64,000 nucleotides of DNA. Source: Perkinsus chesapeaki. Its lineage: Eukaryota > Perkinsozoa > Perkinsida > Perkinsidae. Made by a program: the position numbers and the translations under genes. The notes beneath the pieces were generated by a model, which had not been told where the DNA came from, searched no databases, and worked only from the letters and a program-made list of their open reading frames with translations. The stretch covers positions 62,001 through 126,000 of the forward strand of contig JAAPAO010000001.1 in NCBI GenBank assembly GCA_013115145.1, in the 5' to 3' direction. Positions 32,723 through 45,217 of this stretch are shown piece by piece (position 1 is the stretch's first letter; the number at the start of each line of letters is the position of its first letter).

Positions 32723-35700
32723 ATGTCGGATCCTCAGCAGCCAAGTGAGGAGGTGCTGAAGGAAACCGGCAATGCGGCAGGAATGAGCGCCGTGGAGGCT
32801 AGTGGAACGCAGTCGCAGGGAGCTAAGGAGTCAAGTAGTCAGGAGGGTAGTAGCACTGGCTGGGGCGGCGGAGACTGGCACGGTGGCAGAGGGTGGCAGG
32901 GGAGCTCTCAGTGGGGTAACAGCAGCGGGGTGGAGGGAGGAGGCTCATGGAATCAGAAGGGAGAGTCAGAGTCGTACGGTAAGCGATGGCGTGATGGAGA
33001 TGAGCAGTATGGCAATAAGAGATGGAGAGGGGGCGAGTGGGACGATCAGAGCTGGAATAGACGAGGAGGATATGATAGCTGGAAGAAGGACAGTAGGGGT
33101 TATAGGGACACGTGGAAGAGCGGCGGTTATAAGAGGTCCTGGGAGGGCGATCATTATCAGAATAGCGGGCAACCGTATAAGGCACGTCGATACGGCAAAG
33201 GAAAGGGAAGTTGGGGATACCAGAAAGATTCTTACGATGAGAGCAAGCCGGTGCCGCCATATTTCCCGGATAGGAATATCTTGAAGACTGATATAATAAA
33301 GCATGTGTATGAGTTTCCGAGGGCGGAGAATCCCGACCGCGATTTCATGAGGAATTTGCCACAGTCGAGTGAACCATGTGAAAAATGCAAAGCGGAACGG
33401 CGGCAGTGCATATGTGAGATAGCAGGGAAGCTGGGATTGCGTGTCCATCGGAGGGATTCTGGGTAGGCTGGAGGTGGAAGGCGGTAGTGTTGGTGATGGC
33501 TTTGTTAGGATAACTGAGGAGGTACAGGAAGCGAAGACAAGACTTAATGAGACTAAATCAAAGTTGGACGGCTTGGACTTGGAGCCTTGGAAGGCGCATA
33601 CACGGGAGACCCTGGTAGTAGCGGGAATGCTCTTTGAAGACCCTCGCAGGGCTCAGCCTTCGAGAGATGATCGGAACATGCGACAAATTTTGAGAGATTG
33701 CTTGCCGTAATGCCCCTCGGGTCAGCTCACAATCAGGGACACCGAGAGGAAGAAACGGCGGTTCGTTCCGTCTGTCCATAGCGTTCGTATGTTCGCATAG
33801 AGCACAAGGTCCTGGAAAAGCAGGTTGCTGTTGTATAGGTGACATCCTTCGTTGTCCGACAAGTACGAGATTATAGCCAGGCGGAGCTGTGTACAAATGC
33901 GTGGTGTAAAATGATGGAGATGTTGGAAGCTATGCCACTAATACCGAAGGATATCTGTAAAGGGGTTGAGGAAGGAGGAGATGGAGGTGTTAATGGGAAT
34001 ATAAGTAGTAGCGGTATGGGAAGTGAGAGGGCCAGTGGGTACTTCAGGGACAATGCATTTGTGTGAGTGCCCGGGGGGATTCATATCGGCTACTAATCAT
34101 CATCTTAAGACAAAGCATCCTAATATGGATAGCTGGCAATGGATGGCAATAACACTGAACCCGTAGGGAGTCTGGACGTATTTGTGGAAGTGTGGTACAG
34201 TTACTTTGAGGGCAACACTTTAACGGCAATGATCGATGATGATGCCTTCTATAGGGAGACCTATCTCAAATGGAGCACTGGGGTGGACGATAGTGGGAAT
34301 GTGATGGTGAGTAGGAGGCTCGATTGCTGTTACTAGGGCCATGGGCTTTGCTCAGAGCTACAGGAATGTACGGGATTTGGTCGAAAGGGCAAAACGGAAA
34401 GAACAGGTCTGCGATGTGGTTACAGCAGATGGCTCGGTCGATACGCAGTAGTAGAGGGCAAGTTCGGGCCGGTCAGGTTTATAGCCTGTCAGGTTCGATG
34501 CTAACAATCAAGAGCGTATAACAACCCGCCTACACTTCTCTGAGTTGGTGGCCGCCTTGGGCCTGCTTCGTACTGGAGGCTCTCTGGTAGAGTTACAGGT
34601 GCGTTAAGGAGATAAGCTCCTTGTAGGTACTGAAAATGTTTACTTTATTTGAACCATCAACAAAGTCTATTATATGGCTTATCAGAGCGATGTTCGATCG
34701 GTGTATCGTTTGCAAACCGGAAATGAGTAAACCTGGCAACTCAGAGGTGATGGATTAGATCAGCTATCTCCCAAACACGGGCGGTGCCGTGCCAATCAGG
34801 TCTACGTCGTCGGTCTCGGTTTTGGCTTTGTCCGCTCAGCGGTGCTCAACAGGCTAATGGGTCTAATGGAAGATAGTGACCTGTGGAAGGGCATAGAAGC
34901 CGGCGATGAGGAGGGCTTGGAGCGAGCGATAGTCCCTGGTGAGCAGCAGCAGCAGGTGTGTGGAAGAAGCGTACTTTCAGACGAGTGGATGTCACCTGTC
35001 TTTAATGAAGCTTTTTCGAAGTGCTCCGTTTACTTCTCAACTCAGCAGACTGAGTATATCGAGCGGAATCTGCGGCTATTCAATGACTGGCCCGAAGAGG
35101 AGAGGCAACTCATTAAGGCTAAGAAGCGAAGGTGTGCACCTTACAGCAGCAGCAGCAGCAGTAGCTTGGGTTGGGTATAGCTGTTGGTTAGTTATCCGTG
35201 GGAGTTCATAGAGAGACTTGACCTTAGAAGGCTTAAGAAGGAGGACAAGATAGTTCCTGATCCTGCAATCCCGCTGGATAAAGGTGGCAACATTAATAGT
35301 ACCAGGTAAGCCCTTTGGAACAGGGCCGAGGATTAGGTTCGACTTCAGGTCTCTTCCGACTGGGGATAGGCCTAATAAGAGTGGTACTCAGTCATCGAGG
35401 GCAGAGTTCAGGAGGCTGTATGATGAGACGCAGGAGAAGAGGGCAACATTAGCCAAGGAGAAGGGGTGCCAAGGATTCGTACCAGTGGAAGGCGCAATGG
35501 TGCCTCCAGGGCAGAGAGGCTCATCTGGGGCCGATGCTGGTGCGTGACTGGTACTTGTAGGATGTAGATGTGCTTTTAGATCCTACCGAAGTGTCGGCGG
35601 TAGGCAGTACCTTGAGCAAGGCTCTGTTAGAGAAGTCTGGTCTTGTAGGAGAGTAAGTGGACTTGAGGGTCGGGGAATCTACCGGGCCGGGGAATCTACT

Positions 35701-36541
35701 CACGAACTGTCAATCGCTGCAAATATAAATGTCGATCGGTATACATATCATTAGCGTTTCTTATCAAGAACTGCCTTCAGAGGCCTTAAGCGAGGGAACC
35801 CAGTGATCGAGGTGGAGAATAGGCACCCTGCCGACCATCGGGGACTGGGGTATGGTGAACAAAAGAAGAGAAGGCGTGGAAATGGAGATGAACGAATGCG
35901 GGCAAAAGAGCCTATGAGGGTGAGCGTGGGTACGATGGTCGCCGCTATATTCTGTAGCAAGGTTGCGAAGGAAGTTGAGAACACGCTTCTTGGCAAACTG
36001 TGCAGCGGGGACTATCTTAAGGAGGCTTGGTAAGCGAAGGAGCAGAGATGGGGAATAGGTTGCTGCTTTGTCAGGTTCACTGAATGTGGTGTGCCGTTGG
36101 AGCCTTACGAAGTTAAACTGTCGAAGTTTGCCGACTCGGACATTCTTGATAAAGTCATCTATCATCGCACAGATGCAGTGTGGGAGAAGCCGGACAGGAA
36201 GGTGGAGGTCCCCATGGCAGAGCAGGATGAACTTGCCGAGATACGAGAAGTGGTGGAGCTGATGAATGTCCCAGTGGGAGAGTAAGCCACTTCCATCAGA
36301 CACTGCGTTGATTGCTTTCATTAGGAGGATACTCGAGATCAATCCAGCGAACGCGACAGAGTCTGTGGTAGAGTGTGAACGGATAGTCCGCTGCGAGCTA
36401 GGAACGTCTACGTCTGTGAGGCTACCAGATATGCACAAAGATGTCATCGCACTGCTGCCATCTGAGGCCACTTCAGAGGATATTGACACTGTGTTCGTTA
36501 GGATAACCCGAGGTGAGATGGTGCAGTATCAGCTAATCTAA
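32723..36541 (+). CDS. Gly/Trp/Arg-rich multi-exon protein, unrecognised
   Basis: The ATG at 32723 opens a 245-codon exon. Its N-terminus is Ser/Gln/Glu-rich, then there is a long low-complexity stretch of G, W, R, K, D and Y (e.g. GGGDWHGGRGWQ, RGGYDSWKKDSRGYRD), as seen in RNA-binding RGG/GW proteins. A more ordered part has a CEKCKAERRQCIC zinc-binding-like cluster. A 46-nt intron (donor GTAGGC at about 33464, acceptor TTTGTTAG) joins in phase to TEEVQEAKTRLNETKSKL. Plus-strand exons continue (VWYSYFEGNTLTAM at about 34190, IERNLRLFNDWPEEERQLI at about 35060, KLSKFADSDILDKVIYH at about 36120) to a stop at 36541. I could not prove that all belong to one gene. A nuclear RNA-related role is a guess from composition only. 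Confidence 0.5.
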
Positions 36542-36660
36542 GCTGAGAGTGTTTTTTTGGAATCCACTGTCATCGCGATTACCCGATAGTCATTCGGGTA
36601 GGAAATATTATAATTGTAGATACTGAGAAATAAATCGCGGGAAAACCGTCCGTATACCAA

Positions 36661-37316
36661 CTTTTCTTCAGATGCTGCGTGCCCATACCCCCTGGAGCTT
36701 ACAGAATACGAGCTACATCACAGGCGAGAATGGCTTGGACCGATCATAGCGGCTATGAATTGCCACCCTCATCGAGCCTTGGTGATAGGCCTGCCACAGA
36801 GCACCCTCCTCACGCGGTAAGGCGTAACTGGTTGGTATACTAGGAGTTGGCAATCGTTGCGGTCAGGTGGTCTGCTGGTATCTTGCAAATACTGTCATTA
36901 GCCTTTTACCACACACAGCTGGTCACACCCGAGGACCCTGTCACCAAAGGTGCATGGATTGTATGCACTCATAGAGGATTCGATGAGGTAGGAGGCACAA
37001 CTGCTGTTTTAGACTTGGTGTTTTATGCCTTTACTATCAGACCATTCGAGACTCGGTACCCTACAGAGCATGTAGGCAGTTCCTCCAATGTCTCTATGAT
37101 GCCACTACAATGACTGAGGCCCGCGGAGGCTTCATTCCCAACGTCCTTCCCCCTCCCTATTTCACACAGGACTCCTTCGCCCGATACATTTGCGACTTCA
37201 ATCGAGAAGTTCTTACTACCGAATGTGAGCAGGTATGGACGCCCGAGAAGTCATCCGATTCAGCGAGGCCGGCGCCAGATAGTCCCAATGGTGCCTCCTC
37301 TACTATGAACAGTTGA
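36661..37316 (+). CDS. unrecognised short multi-exon gene
   Basis: Exons: about 36671-36820 (ELTEYELHHRREWLGPIIA, then PHRALVIGLPQSTLL), 36847-36988 (FYHTQLVTPEDPVTKGAW, ending HRGFDE) and about 37044-37234. The second and third join across a 55-nt intron with GTAGGAGG donor and CTATCAG acceptor, in phase, giving GFDETIRDSVPYRACRQF then LPPPYFTQDSFARYICDF. It ends at 37316 if the last GTATGG is read through. The true start is not resolved. No family recognised. Confidence 0.4.
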
Positions 37317-37415
37317 TTCATTCCGCTCCCAGACGTCATATTTGTTTTACTGTTTCTGATGTCGCTTTTTTGAGTTCGTCAATAGCAGCACGGAACCCTC
37401 CGCTCGAAAATGACG

Positions 37416-37471
37416 ATTTTTTGGGCGCGCGCTTTTGTCGGCGCAATATGGGTCGGATCGCTGCACGGTCG
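37416..37471 (+). promoter_or_regulatory. conserved block upstream of coiled-coil gene A
   Basis: A GC-rich block, TTGGGCGCGCGCTTTTGT, is followed by GGCGCAA and GCTGCACGGTCG. It recurs almost unchanged 55-75 bases upstream of the start of paralogue B (46361-46413), although the flanking DNA differs. It is not seen upstream of C. Likely a core promoter or 5'-UTR element shared by A and B. Confidence 0.5.
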
Positions 37472-37540
37472 CATTAGAAGTGGGTGGCGGCTTCTACTGG
37501 GGTTTACTTAGCCATTACCAACTTTATTACGTCAATATCT

Positions 37541-40500
37541 ATGGTATTTCGGTCGGCTTTCCTCTCATGGGCCTTTTTCTTTATTGGAAAGGCCGAAGAT
37601 GTAAGTGGGGGCATATCTTGAGGTTAAACCATGAAGGATACGAAGAAACTCAACCTAGTGCTGCCTATTCGTGATTTATGGTTTGTATTCTATTAGGATA
37701 TCATGGATGACGACAATATACATGAACTATTAGCCCATCGAGCTCGAGCCCCTGGCTTTGAAGACGAGGTGAGCACACACGCGGTCGCAGCACCACCACA
37801 TGCGTATCTTCCTCGTTCGCTTCTTCAAGTCCCCTAAGTTGAACCCTTTGCCTTTGTCGAGCAGTCTTCCATCCATCCGTATTGTAAAAGAATAGCACAT
37901 GACATAACCATGGTCTCTCTGTTTGTCTTATTCGGTGATGATGCTTCTTAGGTGCATAACCTGGTCCGCGAGTATCCTGACATGGGCTCCGAATCCGAGC
38001 TCATTCAAATGCTTTCGAAGGTAAGCGGTAGGTTCCTTCCGGTACCGTATATATTTGTTATAGGTTGACTCACGTGCGGAGATGACCCTTTTCCACAAGA
38101 ATCGTCGGAGAAAGAACGATAGTCCCGAGCGAGCCTGTGAGGAGCGTGGTACAGATCCTGATGGAGACGATGACGATTGCCATAAGCGAAGGTGAGCCCT
38201 ATTCTCTGAAGTGATTCAGCTTGTTTTCCTTTGCACAGATACGAGATGATTAAAGCTATGCTGCAGCCGATGAAAGAAATCCATCAGGATAACGCCCAGC
38301 TGCAAAGCGAAACTCACGTAAGCCCTGTACATGTCCTTATTGTTATGTTTTGCTTCCTTAGAGCCTGGAGGAGAGATGGAAGCTAGCCAATGCTGAGCTG
38401 GAGGAAGCTATGGGCCTCACTTGTAAGCATTCAATAGCTCTCAAGTCATGACTGATTGACCCTCCTTAGATGGTCCGGGGTTCACCAGGGAAAACCCGAG
38501 TAAGAACAGCGGGTTAGTGAGCGAGTTCGGTCTCCTCGCTGGCTCCCTGCTCTCTTTGAAGGATGCCGCGGTGAGTCACGGTTGCCTGAGTATTTGGTTG
38601 AATACATCGTTGCTAGGTCGCTGCTGCTGATGAGGCCTGGGCGGAGCTTGATAAGGTTCACTATGGCATTATTGTTGATGTTGACACTATGAAGGGGGAG
38701 GTAGACAAGAGGATGGACACGGTGAGCCTTTGTTAGTGTTCTTGCCAGGGGAAGTTGTTCTTGCTGACGTTTAGCTCGTTAAAGGAGTCCAGTTCCAATC
38801 CACGATGCAAGCTGAATCCCAGATGCAGAACATGGTGGACTTGAATAAGCTAGGCAATAAATATATGAAGGAAACGGTGAAGTCGATCAATGACGGTCAA
38901 GTAAGCAATATGTCTAAAGATGGATGATTAGAAGGTGATGTCTTCAAGGTGCCGGTCGAGCAAGGGTTGAAGCAAACAATGAAAGCTAGGGACACCATGG
39001 AGAGAAGCACCACAGGATTCCTGTCGGACGCAGAGGACCTACTTGATGATCTCTCGAGTAGGATGACTAAGTTGCTTAGTTATTAATAATTGTTTTCGAT
39101 TTGCAGGTGAAGTTGAGGAAGTACCAGAGGTTGCGATGGAGGCTCGAGAGAAGGCTGAGACCAAAGCTGAGCAGGAGGTAGATAAAGCCAAGGATGAGAT
39201 CGATATGGCAGCTGATCATGCCCTCAATGAGTTTGTGTAAGTTGGAGGAGGATTGCTTGTTGAATAACAATAAGAATGCGCGGTGTCTTCTTTCAGATCA
39301 CAAACTGATGGAAAAACCGATAAAATAATGGAAGTTGGAGAGAAGCAAATTGAAGATCTGTCCACGGAGGCACGTGTAAGGATGACAACTTGAGGTTGGT
39401 TGTGTTGTTCTATACTTGTGCCATATAGGAACACGAAGAGGCTCGCCGGAAGGACGGAGAGAGCAAGGTTGAACAGCAGAATGAGGAAGTAGAGTCACTT
39501 CAGGTGACTTCACTAGTGTGGGCAGTGGTAGGGGTATGGCATTCCTTCAGACTGAGATACATAAAAAATATGAGAATGCTGAAGAGAGGGCCGACCAGCG
39601 TGTTGAGAGCTTTAGAAGTAGGTCATGGGCCGATAGTGGGAAGATGATTAGGATGTGTTAGATGAGACCGAGAAACCTTTGACACACGAGAGCTCATTCT
39701 CTGGTGACCTCGATGATGCTATTAAGAAGGTTGAAGGTGAGCCTACTTTACTTAGGTGCGTGGAACAAGTGTTATGTAACCAAATAGGTATGCTGTCCAA
39801 CTTCGAGGAGGCCGTTCAGACTGGAACGAGCCAATTACAGCAAGAATCTAGAGAGAGCTTAGACCCACTAAGGAAGTCGGTCGCTAAAATCCATGGTAGG
39901 ATATCTATTTCGCCCTGATATGTGATTACCTCAACCTTTTAGCTGCCTCCGGTGCTCATGCAGTTGAGCTGTTTACACAGATGGATAACTCATTAATGGA
40001 GGCTAATCGCGACATAGCCAGCACGTCTCGATTAGAGATGCAAAAAGTTATGGGTGAGTCTCAAATTATATCGGAATACTTGGCACTGATGATATTGTAA
40101 TTCACTGTAGGCAAAGTTGTTGACTTGAAGAAGAACCTGGGCTTGCAGAATAGCAAGCTGAGTGGCTTGTTAGCGCAGCTCTCAGACGCCCTCAGAAATG
40201 GCGAATATGAGCTCGCCGCTGAGTTGTCGATGCAACACAATGCACTGCAGTGAGTGCCGACGGGGCACGAGGAATATGGTTATTGGTTCATGTGCCTTAG
40301 GGCGGAGATGAGCCAGACAAGCGCTGCTTTGCAAGAAGCCATGTTCGATCTATCCCACAAAATGGCGCAGGAAGGGGCGGCACTAAAGGCAGATTCGTAT
40401 GCAGCTGGCAGGGAGATAAGCGTAAGAATTTGATGAGGAAGGAATTTAGTGAGTCTCTTGTTGGCTGTTCTCAGAGCAACATATCTCGTGGGGTGAGGGA

Positions 40501-43255
40501 CACAGAAGACAAGATGAAGGGCGTCCTTCGGGATCTCGAGAATACAGAGGCCGGTGTAGAACTGACTATGGATGAGAACAAAAGAGTAAGTCTAGAGTGT
40601 CTAGAGCCGCCTTCACTTTTTTAATCGGCTTGTAGGCCCATCTCAATGCCATCAACCACGCAATGATGTCAGCTAAGGGAGTTGATGCTGCACTAGCTGG
40701 AATTGACAGAGGTAAGGACGTGGCCCGAAGATATAGGTGAGGGAGCGTTGTGCATTTCAGAGGAGCATGCCATCAAGTCGGATTTAATGACACAACAGCG
40801 CAATTCAAAGTCGGTGATAGGGCACTTGGGGCAATCTATTTCCCGCCGGGAAGCCGCATTCGTAGGTTATCAGTATTGCAGTTAAGCTGTTATGCGGTTT
40901 TTAACTTCAGCTGAGAGAAGTGGCGAGGGTGTTAGCAACATCTGAGTCCAACGCTAAGAGGGCGATGGAAGAGGAAGGAAATGAGGCAAAGAGGGGATTC
41001 GGACAAGTGGCCTCGGAAGCGGCTCATGAGATACAGGTGGGGCTCTAAGGGATACAGCAGATCCTTGGGAATAATGAACTTCAGAGTTATGAGGCGGAGA
41101 ATTACCGGGCAGAGAGAGACTTAAAGTCGAAGATGAACATGAACAGTCAGAGAGCCAGGAGCCTTGGCTTGGAGCTTTCTGATGTGGGCCCAACATTTTG
41201 CTGTGTTCTCTGGAATGTTTGTCACTTAGATTGAGCGCGACGTGCAAAAGGTCATGGGTGAGAAGGTGAAGGACCTATCTGAAGAGAAAGAGGAATATAC
41301 GTAGGAGTGGCGAATTGCACAACCTGATAACGCCTATTAATTGCAGGGCGGACCTTCAACGTCAAACACTCAACAGTGATCGGGAAGTTGAGTCACTAAT
41401 GGGGCATTTTGCTCAGTCTCAAGAAAAAATAGAGAAGGATGTTCGTGAAGCGGTAAGCTACATGTTATTGCAGGGCTTTTGTGATGTTGGTATTTTTATT
41501 AGCTAAAGTCCAGTATGGACAAGGCGAGCGAGCGCAACAAGGAGGTATTGGTGAAGGCACAGGCAGAGGTCGCTGCTGGCCAGAAAGAGTATCTTGAGGA
41601 CAAATCCCGCTCAACGGTAAGACTTACACGAGCTCTGTGCAGCACCGTTGAAGGCTTCCCTTGTTTGCAGGTCATGACCAAGAAGCTTGAGGCAGACTCA
41701 AGTCGATTCCAGAAGCACTCAGAGAAGTATGCCCCATTTTAAATTAAGCCTAACCAACCAAATGCCCGTGACGCAGGTCCGAGAAGGAGATGGAAGAGAT
41801 TTTGCGCGGCATTGAGGCAAGCAAGAGCATGTTTGCGGACGAGAGTAGGGGCCTAATGAAGGAGTTTGTGTAGGGATAGCAGGAGGCCTTCGGTTGCCTT
41901 GGACGCTGCCTTTCAGGGATATATCCGGAAATGAAGAAAAGCGAATAACGGAGAAAACTGTTGAAATCGAGAAAAAGATGGCTGATTTGCCTCATAAATT
42001 TGATACGAAGGAGTTCGAGAAGGAGGCGCTTAAGTCGACGGAGGACATAGACTTGAGAATCACACAACTGGAGGAGAGAGCTAACACTGCGGAGACTCAA
42101 GAAGAGAGGGAAGAGGCCGAGAAAGGCATTGAAATGATGAAGAAGTTGAAAAAACTTGCTGATAAGGATCGTGTTGATGATGAGAAGCTAAAGAGCAAGC
42201 TAATAGAGAGTGAGGATAACGATATCGAAAGAACAGAGCAAGTTCAAGAGAGTATGAAGAATATTACTAACAACTTAGAGACTATTGAAACCTCCATGAA
42301 CGGTGGAAACAACGACCTTACAGATGAGCTTAGGGAGTTCTCTAAGAGGAACACAGGGCTTATTTCTGGTGCCGAAGGTGCGGTCTCGGAGGCAGAGTCT
42401 ATCTTAGCCAGAGAGCTGCAGCAGAGCCGTGCTAGCGCGAAGTTCGATATCGAGACAAAGCAAATCGCAAACGGTCGATTGCTTGATAGAACAGAAGCGG
42501 AGAGGAATCACTCCGCAGTTCTAGCGCGCCACGAGCAAGCTGTATTTATGGGGCTTGAACACGCTTCCAAGAATAATATCTCGAGGGTCTTCGAACAGGC
42601 TGCGAAGACGAAGATGAGAATGGCTAAAATGATGGGGGATGTGATGAGTGAATTGGCTCGAGTTGATATGAAATTTGAAAGTGCAGAAACCGGCGACAGC
42701 AGCGATATCGGCATTCGCTTGGCCCATACTCGACAAGCGATGAAGAGTATCCTGCAGCTTTGGGATCAGCATTCACTTGTTATGGGCAAAAATCTCAAAC
42801 GCTTCCAGAATGATGACACCGAATTTATTGAGCAACTCTCGATGCGTCTACATCAGGAGATGCTGAAGGCTGAGAATATATTGAGGAAGTCGAATGAATC
42901 GGTGAACTCGCTGCACAGGAAGCTGAATATGGGATACACCAAGAGCAAGGAGTTCGAGGCCTCGATAACCGATGATATCGCCAAGATAAGAGCAGAGGAG
43001 GCCAGGATAAACAACCGTACACAGACCCTCGTCGCTAAGATTAAGGACCAGCTAGGCGAGACGATGCAAAAGCAAGATGATCTTGACCAAAAGGCCCTTC
43101 AAACCGCTAGGACTACTGTTCAAAATTTCGAAAACGATATCACACAGAAGGCAGACGAAGCTTTAGCGAGTATTCGTTTGACAAGTAACAGTGTCACTCC
43201 GGCACCCGCTGCGAGCCCCAGCCCTAGCGGCCCTGGAGGTGGTACGAGCCCGTAA
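37541..43255 (+). CDS. secreted giant coiled-coil protein, paralogue A
   Basis: The ATG at 37541 gives a signal peptide (MVFRSAFLSWAFFFIGKAED). A conserved head follows (MDDDNIHELLAHRA, then REYPDMGSESELIQMLSK, VDSRAEMTLFHKNRRRK). Then come about 25 small exons, each almost pure amphipathic helix (e.g. AELDKVHYGIIVDVDTM, EAREKAETKAEQEVDKAK). The last exon (41917-43255, 446 codons) is uninterrupted and includes LEERANTAETQEEREEAEKG and EHASKNNISRV. It ends in a Pro/Ser/Gly tail, SPSGPGGGTSP. Introns are about 45-60 nt with GTAAG/GTGAG donors. The total is roughly 30 exons. The protein is colinear with B and C exon by exon, but they have many introns where A's last exon has none. No known family is recognised; a secreted fibrous or structural protein is the inference. 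Confidence 0.7.
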
Positions 43256-44058
43256 TTCCATGACTATGTCATTGGTCAAACCTACTTGTTGTATGAAATC
43301 AACCTTTTGCAGAGTTTATAGTTCTCAACGGCGGGAGATGTTTAACTTTCATCATCGCGAAGGGCGTGTTCTAATAGAGTACGCCTAGTTTAATGGTCAT
43401 GTAACATCGAAGACCTAGCCTTGGTCCAAGACTCTAGGCAGAACCGACGCAGTTTTCGGTCAATATTATGATAATATTATTATCCACTAGGAGCCGAAGG
43501 AACTGTTGTTCATCTACTTCTACCCCGCGAAGTCGACCCCACAGGCGGATTCTCCAATTTGTAGATCGCCGGTTCATGTCACGGAAAGCACTGCGCGACA
43601 TGCATTGGTGTTGAATATCTCGCAAACCTCATTACATTCCACTCATGAGTTTGTTTAAAATACGGGAGACATCCAAAACGGCAGTGAGGATGTCACTCGT
43701 CTTCGTAGCCGCCAAGGCTACGAGTAGATACGTGATAGGCTCGCTGTTACGAGTATATGTGTGCGGACAACCATCAGCTATGAGCGTGAGCGATAAGTTG
43801 CACGCGTGCTCCGAACTGTTCATTGCTCTCCATCTATAGTCATGTTGAGTTCCCCCAGTGGTCAGGTGACCGTATACAGGTATATGGCCCCATGGAATGC
43901 CCGACTCGGATCCATTGATATAATCATAAACGGCCAAACTAGTTTGTGACGTTGAAAAAAGGAGACATCGCTAAGGTCGCGCTGCACAATCCCGCGGCCA
44001 CTTCTAGGCTAGAGGGTCTTCCTTCTATAATACTGTCTAAATCAACAAATTCAGCGCT
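43256..44058. other. intergenic, short ORFs only
   Basis: Overlapping ORFs on the two strands (43632-43937 minus, 43645-43839 plus) have no domain and mirror each other. A perfect 7-bp inverted repeat (CGTAGCC, 5-base loop, GGCTACG, 43704-43722) is present and could be a small hairpin. Upstream of 44059 the sequence should hold the mucin gene's promoter. Confidence 0.35.
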
Positions 44059-45217
44059 ATGCGTTCTTTTATCACTTTATCTGCTGTTGCCGCGGTCGCT
44101 GCCGCTGGTCAATGCTCCCAAGCCGATCATGATTTGTGGATGTCGTATGGACAGGATTTTGGCAATTTCGTGGGTTATTGTGGCCTTGTGTCTTTCGGTT
44201 CGGCCTCCGGTGCTGCCAACTGCCTAGTTGACGGTACTGATGGCGAGCTATCTGCGAGTTGCGCCCAATGCTATGGTCAGTCGGTTGCTTGTGGCGGGCA
44301 GCATTGTATGATGCAATGTTTGGCTGGTCCTGCTGCTCCTAAGTGCCTCGCATGCGTGGACAAGACAGAGTGTAACCCGGACCTTTACAAGTGCACTGGA
44401 TATGGACCAAGCGAGATGCCTCCTCCACCTACCGGCACTGCACCCCTTCCTAAGACCACCAAGGCGCCTACTACCACAACTACTGCTACTACGACTACTA
44501 CCACAACCACCGCTACTACGACTACTACCGCAGAAGCCACCACTACTGAGGCTGCCAGCACCACCACTACTGAAGCTGCCAGCACCACCACTAGTGAGGC
44601 TGCCAGCACCACCACTAGTGAGGCTGCCAGCACCACCACTNNNNNNNNNNNNNNNNNNNNNNNNNNNNNNNNNNNNNNNNNNNNNNNNNNNNNNNNNNNN
44701 NNNNNNNNNNNNNNNNNNNNNNNNNNNNNNNNNNNNNNNTACCGAGGCTGCCAGCACCACCACTAGTGAGGCTGCCAGCACCACCACTAGTGAGGCTGCC
44801 AGCACCACCACTACCGAGGCTGCCAGCACCACCACTAGTGAGGCTGCCAGCACCACCACTAGTGAGGCTGCCAGCACCACCACTACCGAGGCTGCCAGCA
44901 CCACCACTACCGAGGCTGCCAGTACCACCACTAGTGTTATGTCCACTACTATCTCCAGCAGCTCGTCGAGCGAGACTACATTAATCCCCACTACAACTAC
45001 TGGTGCAAGCTCTCAGAACAGCACATCTACCTCTACTTCGTCCTCGTCAACTACCACTCTTTCTACTTCCTCACGTACTCCTACTACCACAACGGCCAAC
45101 GCAGGAACTATTGATCCTGCTGGTGAGACTACTGCGAATCCAACAAGTGGGGCCTACACTTTAACAAGTGTTGCTTCAATTTTCATTGGCACTGTTGTTG
45201 CCATCGTTTTCGCTTAG
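44059..45217 (+). CDS. mucin-like Thr-rich surface protein with Cys-rich head
   Basis: The ATG at 44059 begins a signal peptide (MRSFITLSAVAAVAAAGQ). A Cys-rich domain of about 100 residues follows, with a spaced pattern (CSQADHDLW, SASCAQCYGQSVACGGQHC, CLACVDKTECNPDLYKCTG). Then come a Pro/Thr spacer and an array of the octapeptide (T/S)EAASTTT, encoded by a 24-bp unit. After the array there is a Ser/Thr stalk and a hydrophobic end (VASIFIGTVVAIVFA) suited to a GPI-anchor signal. It is apparently a single exon. A 99-N gap splits the array and places the two halves in different frames; this is most likely an artefact of arbitrary gap length. The product is expected to be heavily O-glycosylated and at the cell surface. 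The Cys-rich module resembles uncharacterised secreted proteins of alveolates, from memory. Confidence 0.8.
44530..44935 (+). repeat. 24-bp tandem repeat encoding (T/S)EAASTTT
   Basis: Unit GAGGCTGCCAGCACCACCACT followed by AGT or ACC. The units are nearly identical at DNA level, so they are young or kept similar by conversion. The minus strand stays open through the array as a Val/Leu/Ala run, which is not a gene. Confidence 0.9.
44641..44739. other. assembly gap of 99 N inside the octapeptide array
   Basis: All bases are N. The gap lies inside a 24-bp tandem repeat, the classic site of assembly collapse. About four units are visible before it and nine after, so the real copy number is unknown. 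Confidence 0.99.

Noticed and set aside
32802-33284. Alternative frames over the Gly/Trp/Arg-rich exon on both strands
   Set aside because: GC- and purine-biased low-complexity coding sequence keeps several frames open. Only the frame from 32723 has a good ATG and an in-phase intron downstream.
43704-43722. 7-bp hairpin as a terminator or CRISPR-like repeat
   Set aside because: It is a single copy, short, in eukaryotic DNA, and expected by chance. No array of spaced repeats exists anywhere in the window.
44248-44991. Long minus-strand ORF through the octapeptide array
   Set aside because: It exists only because a 24-bp repeat has no stop in this frame. It reads as a Val/Leu/Ala run with Ns inside and lies antisense to a well-supported gene.
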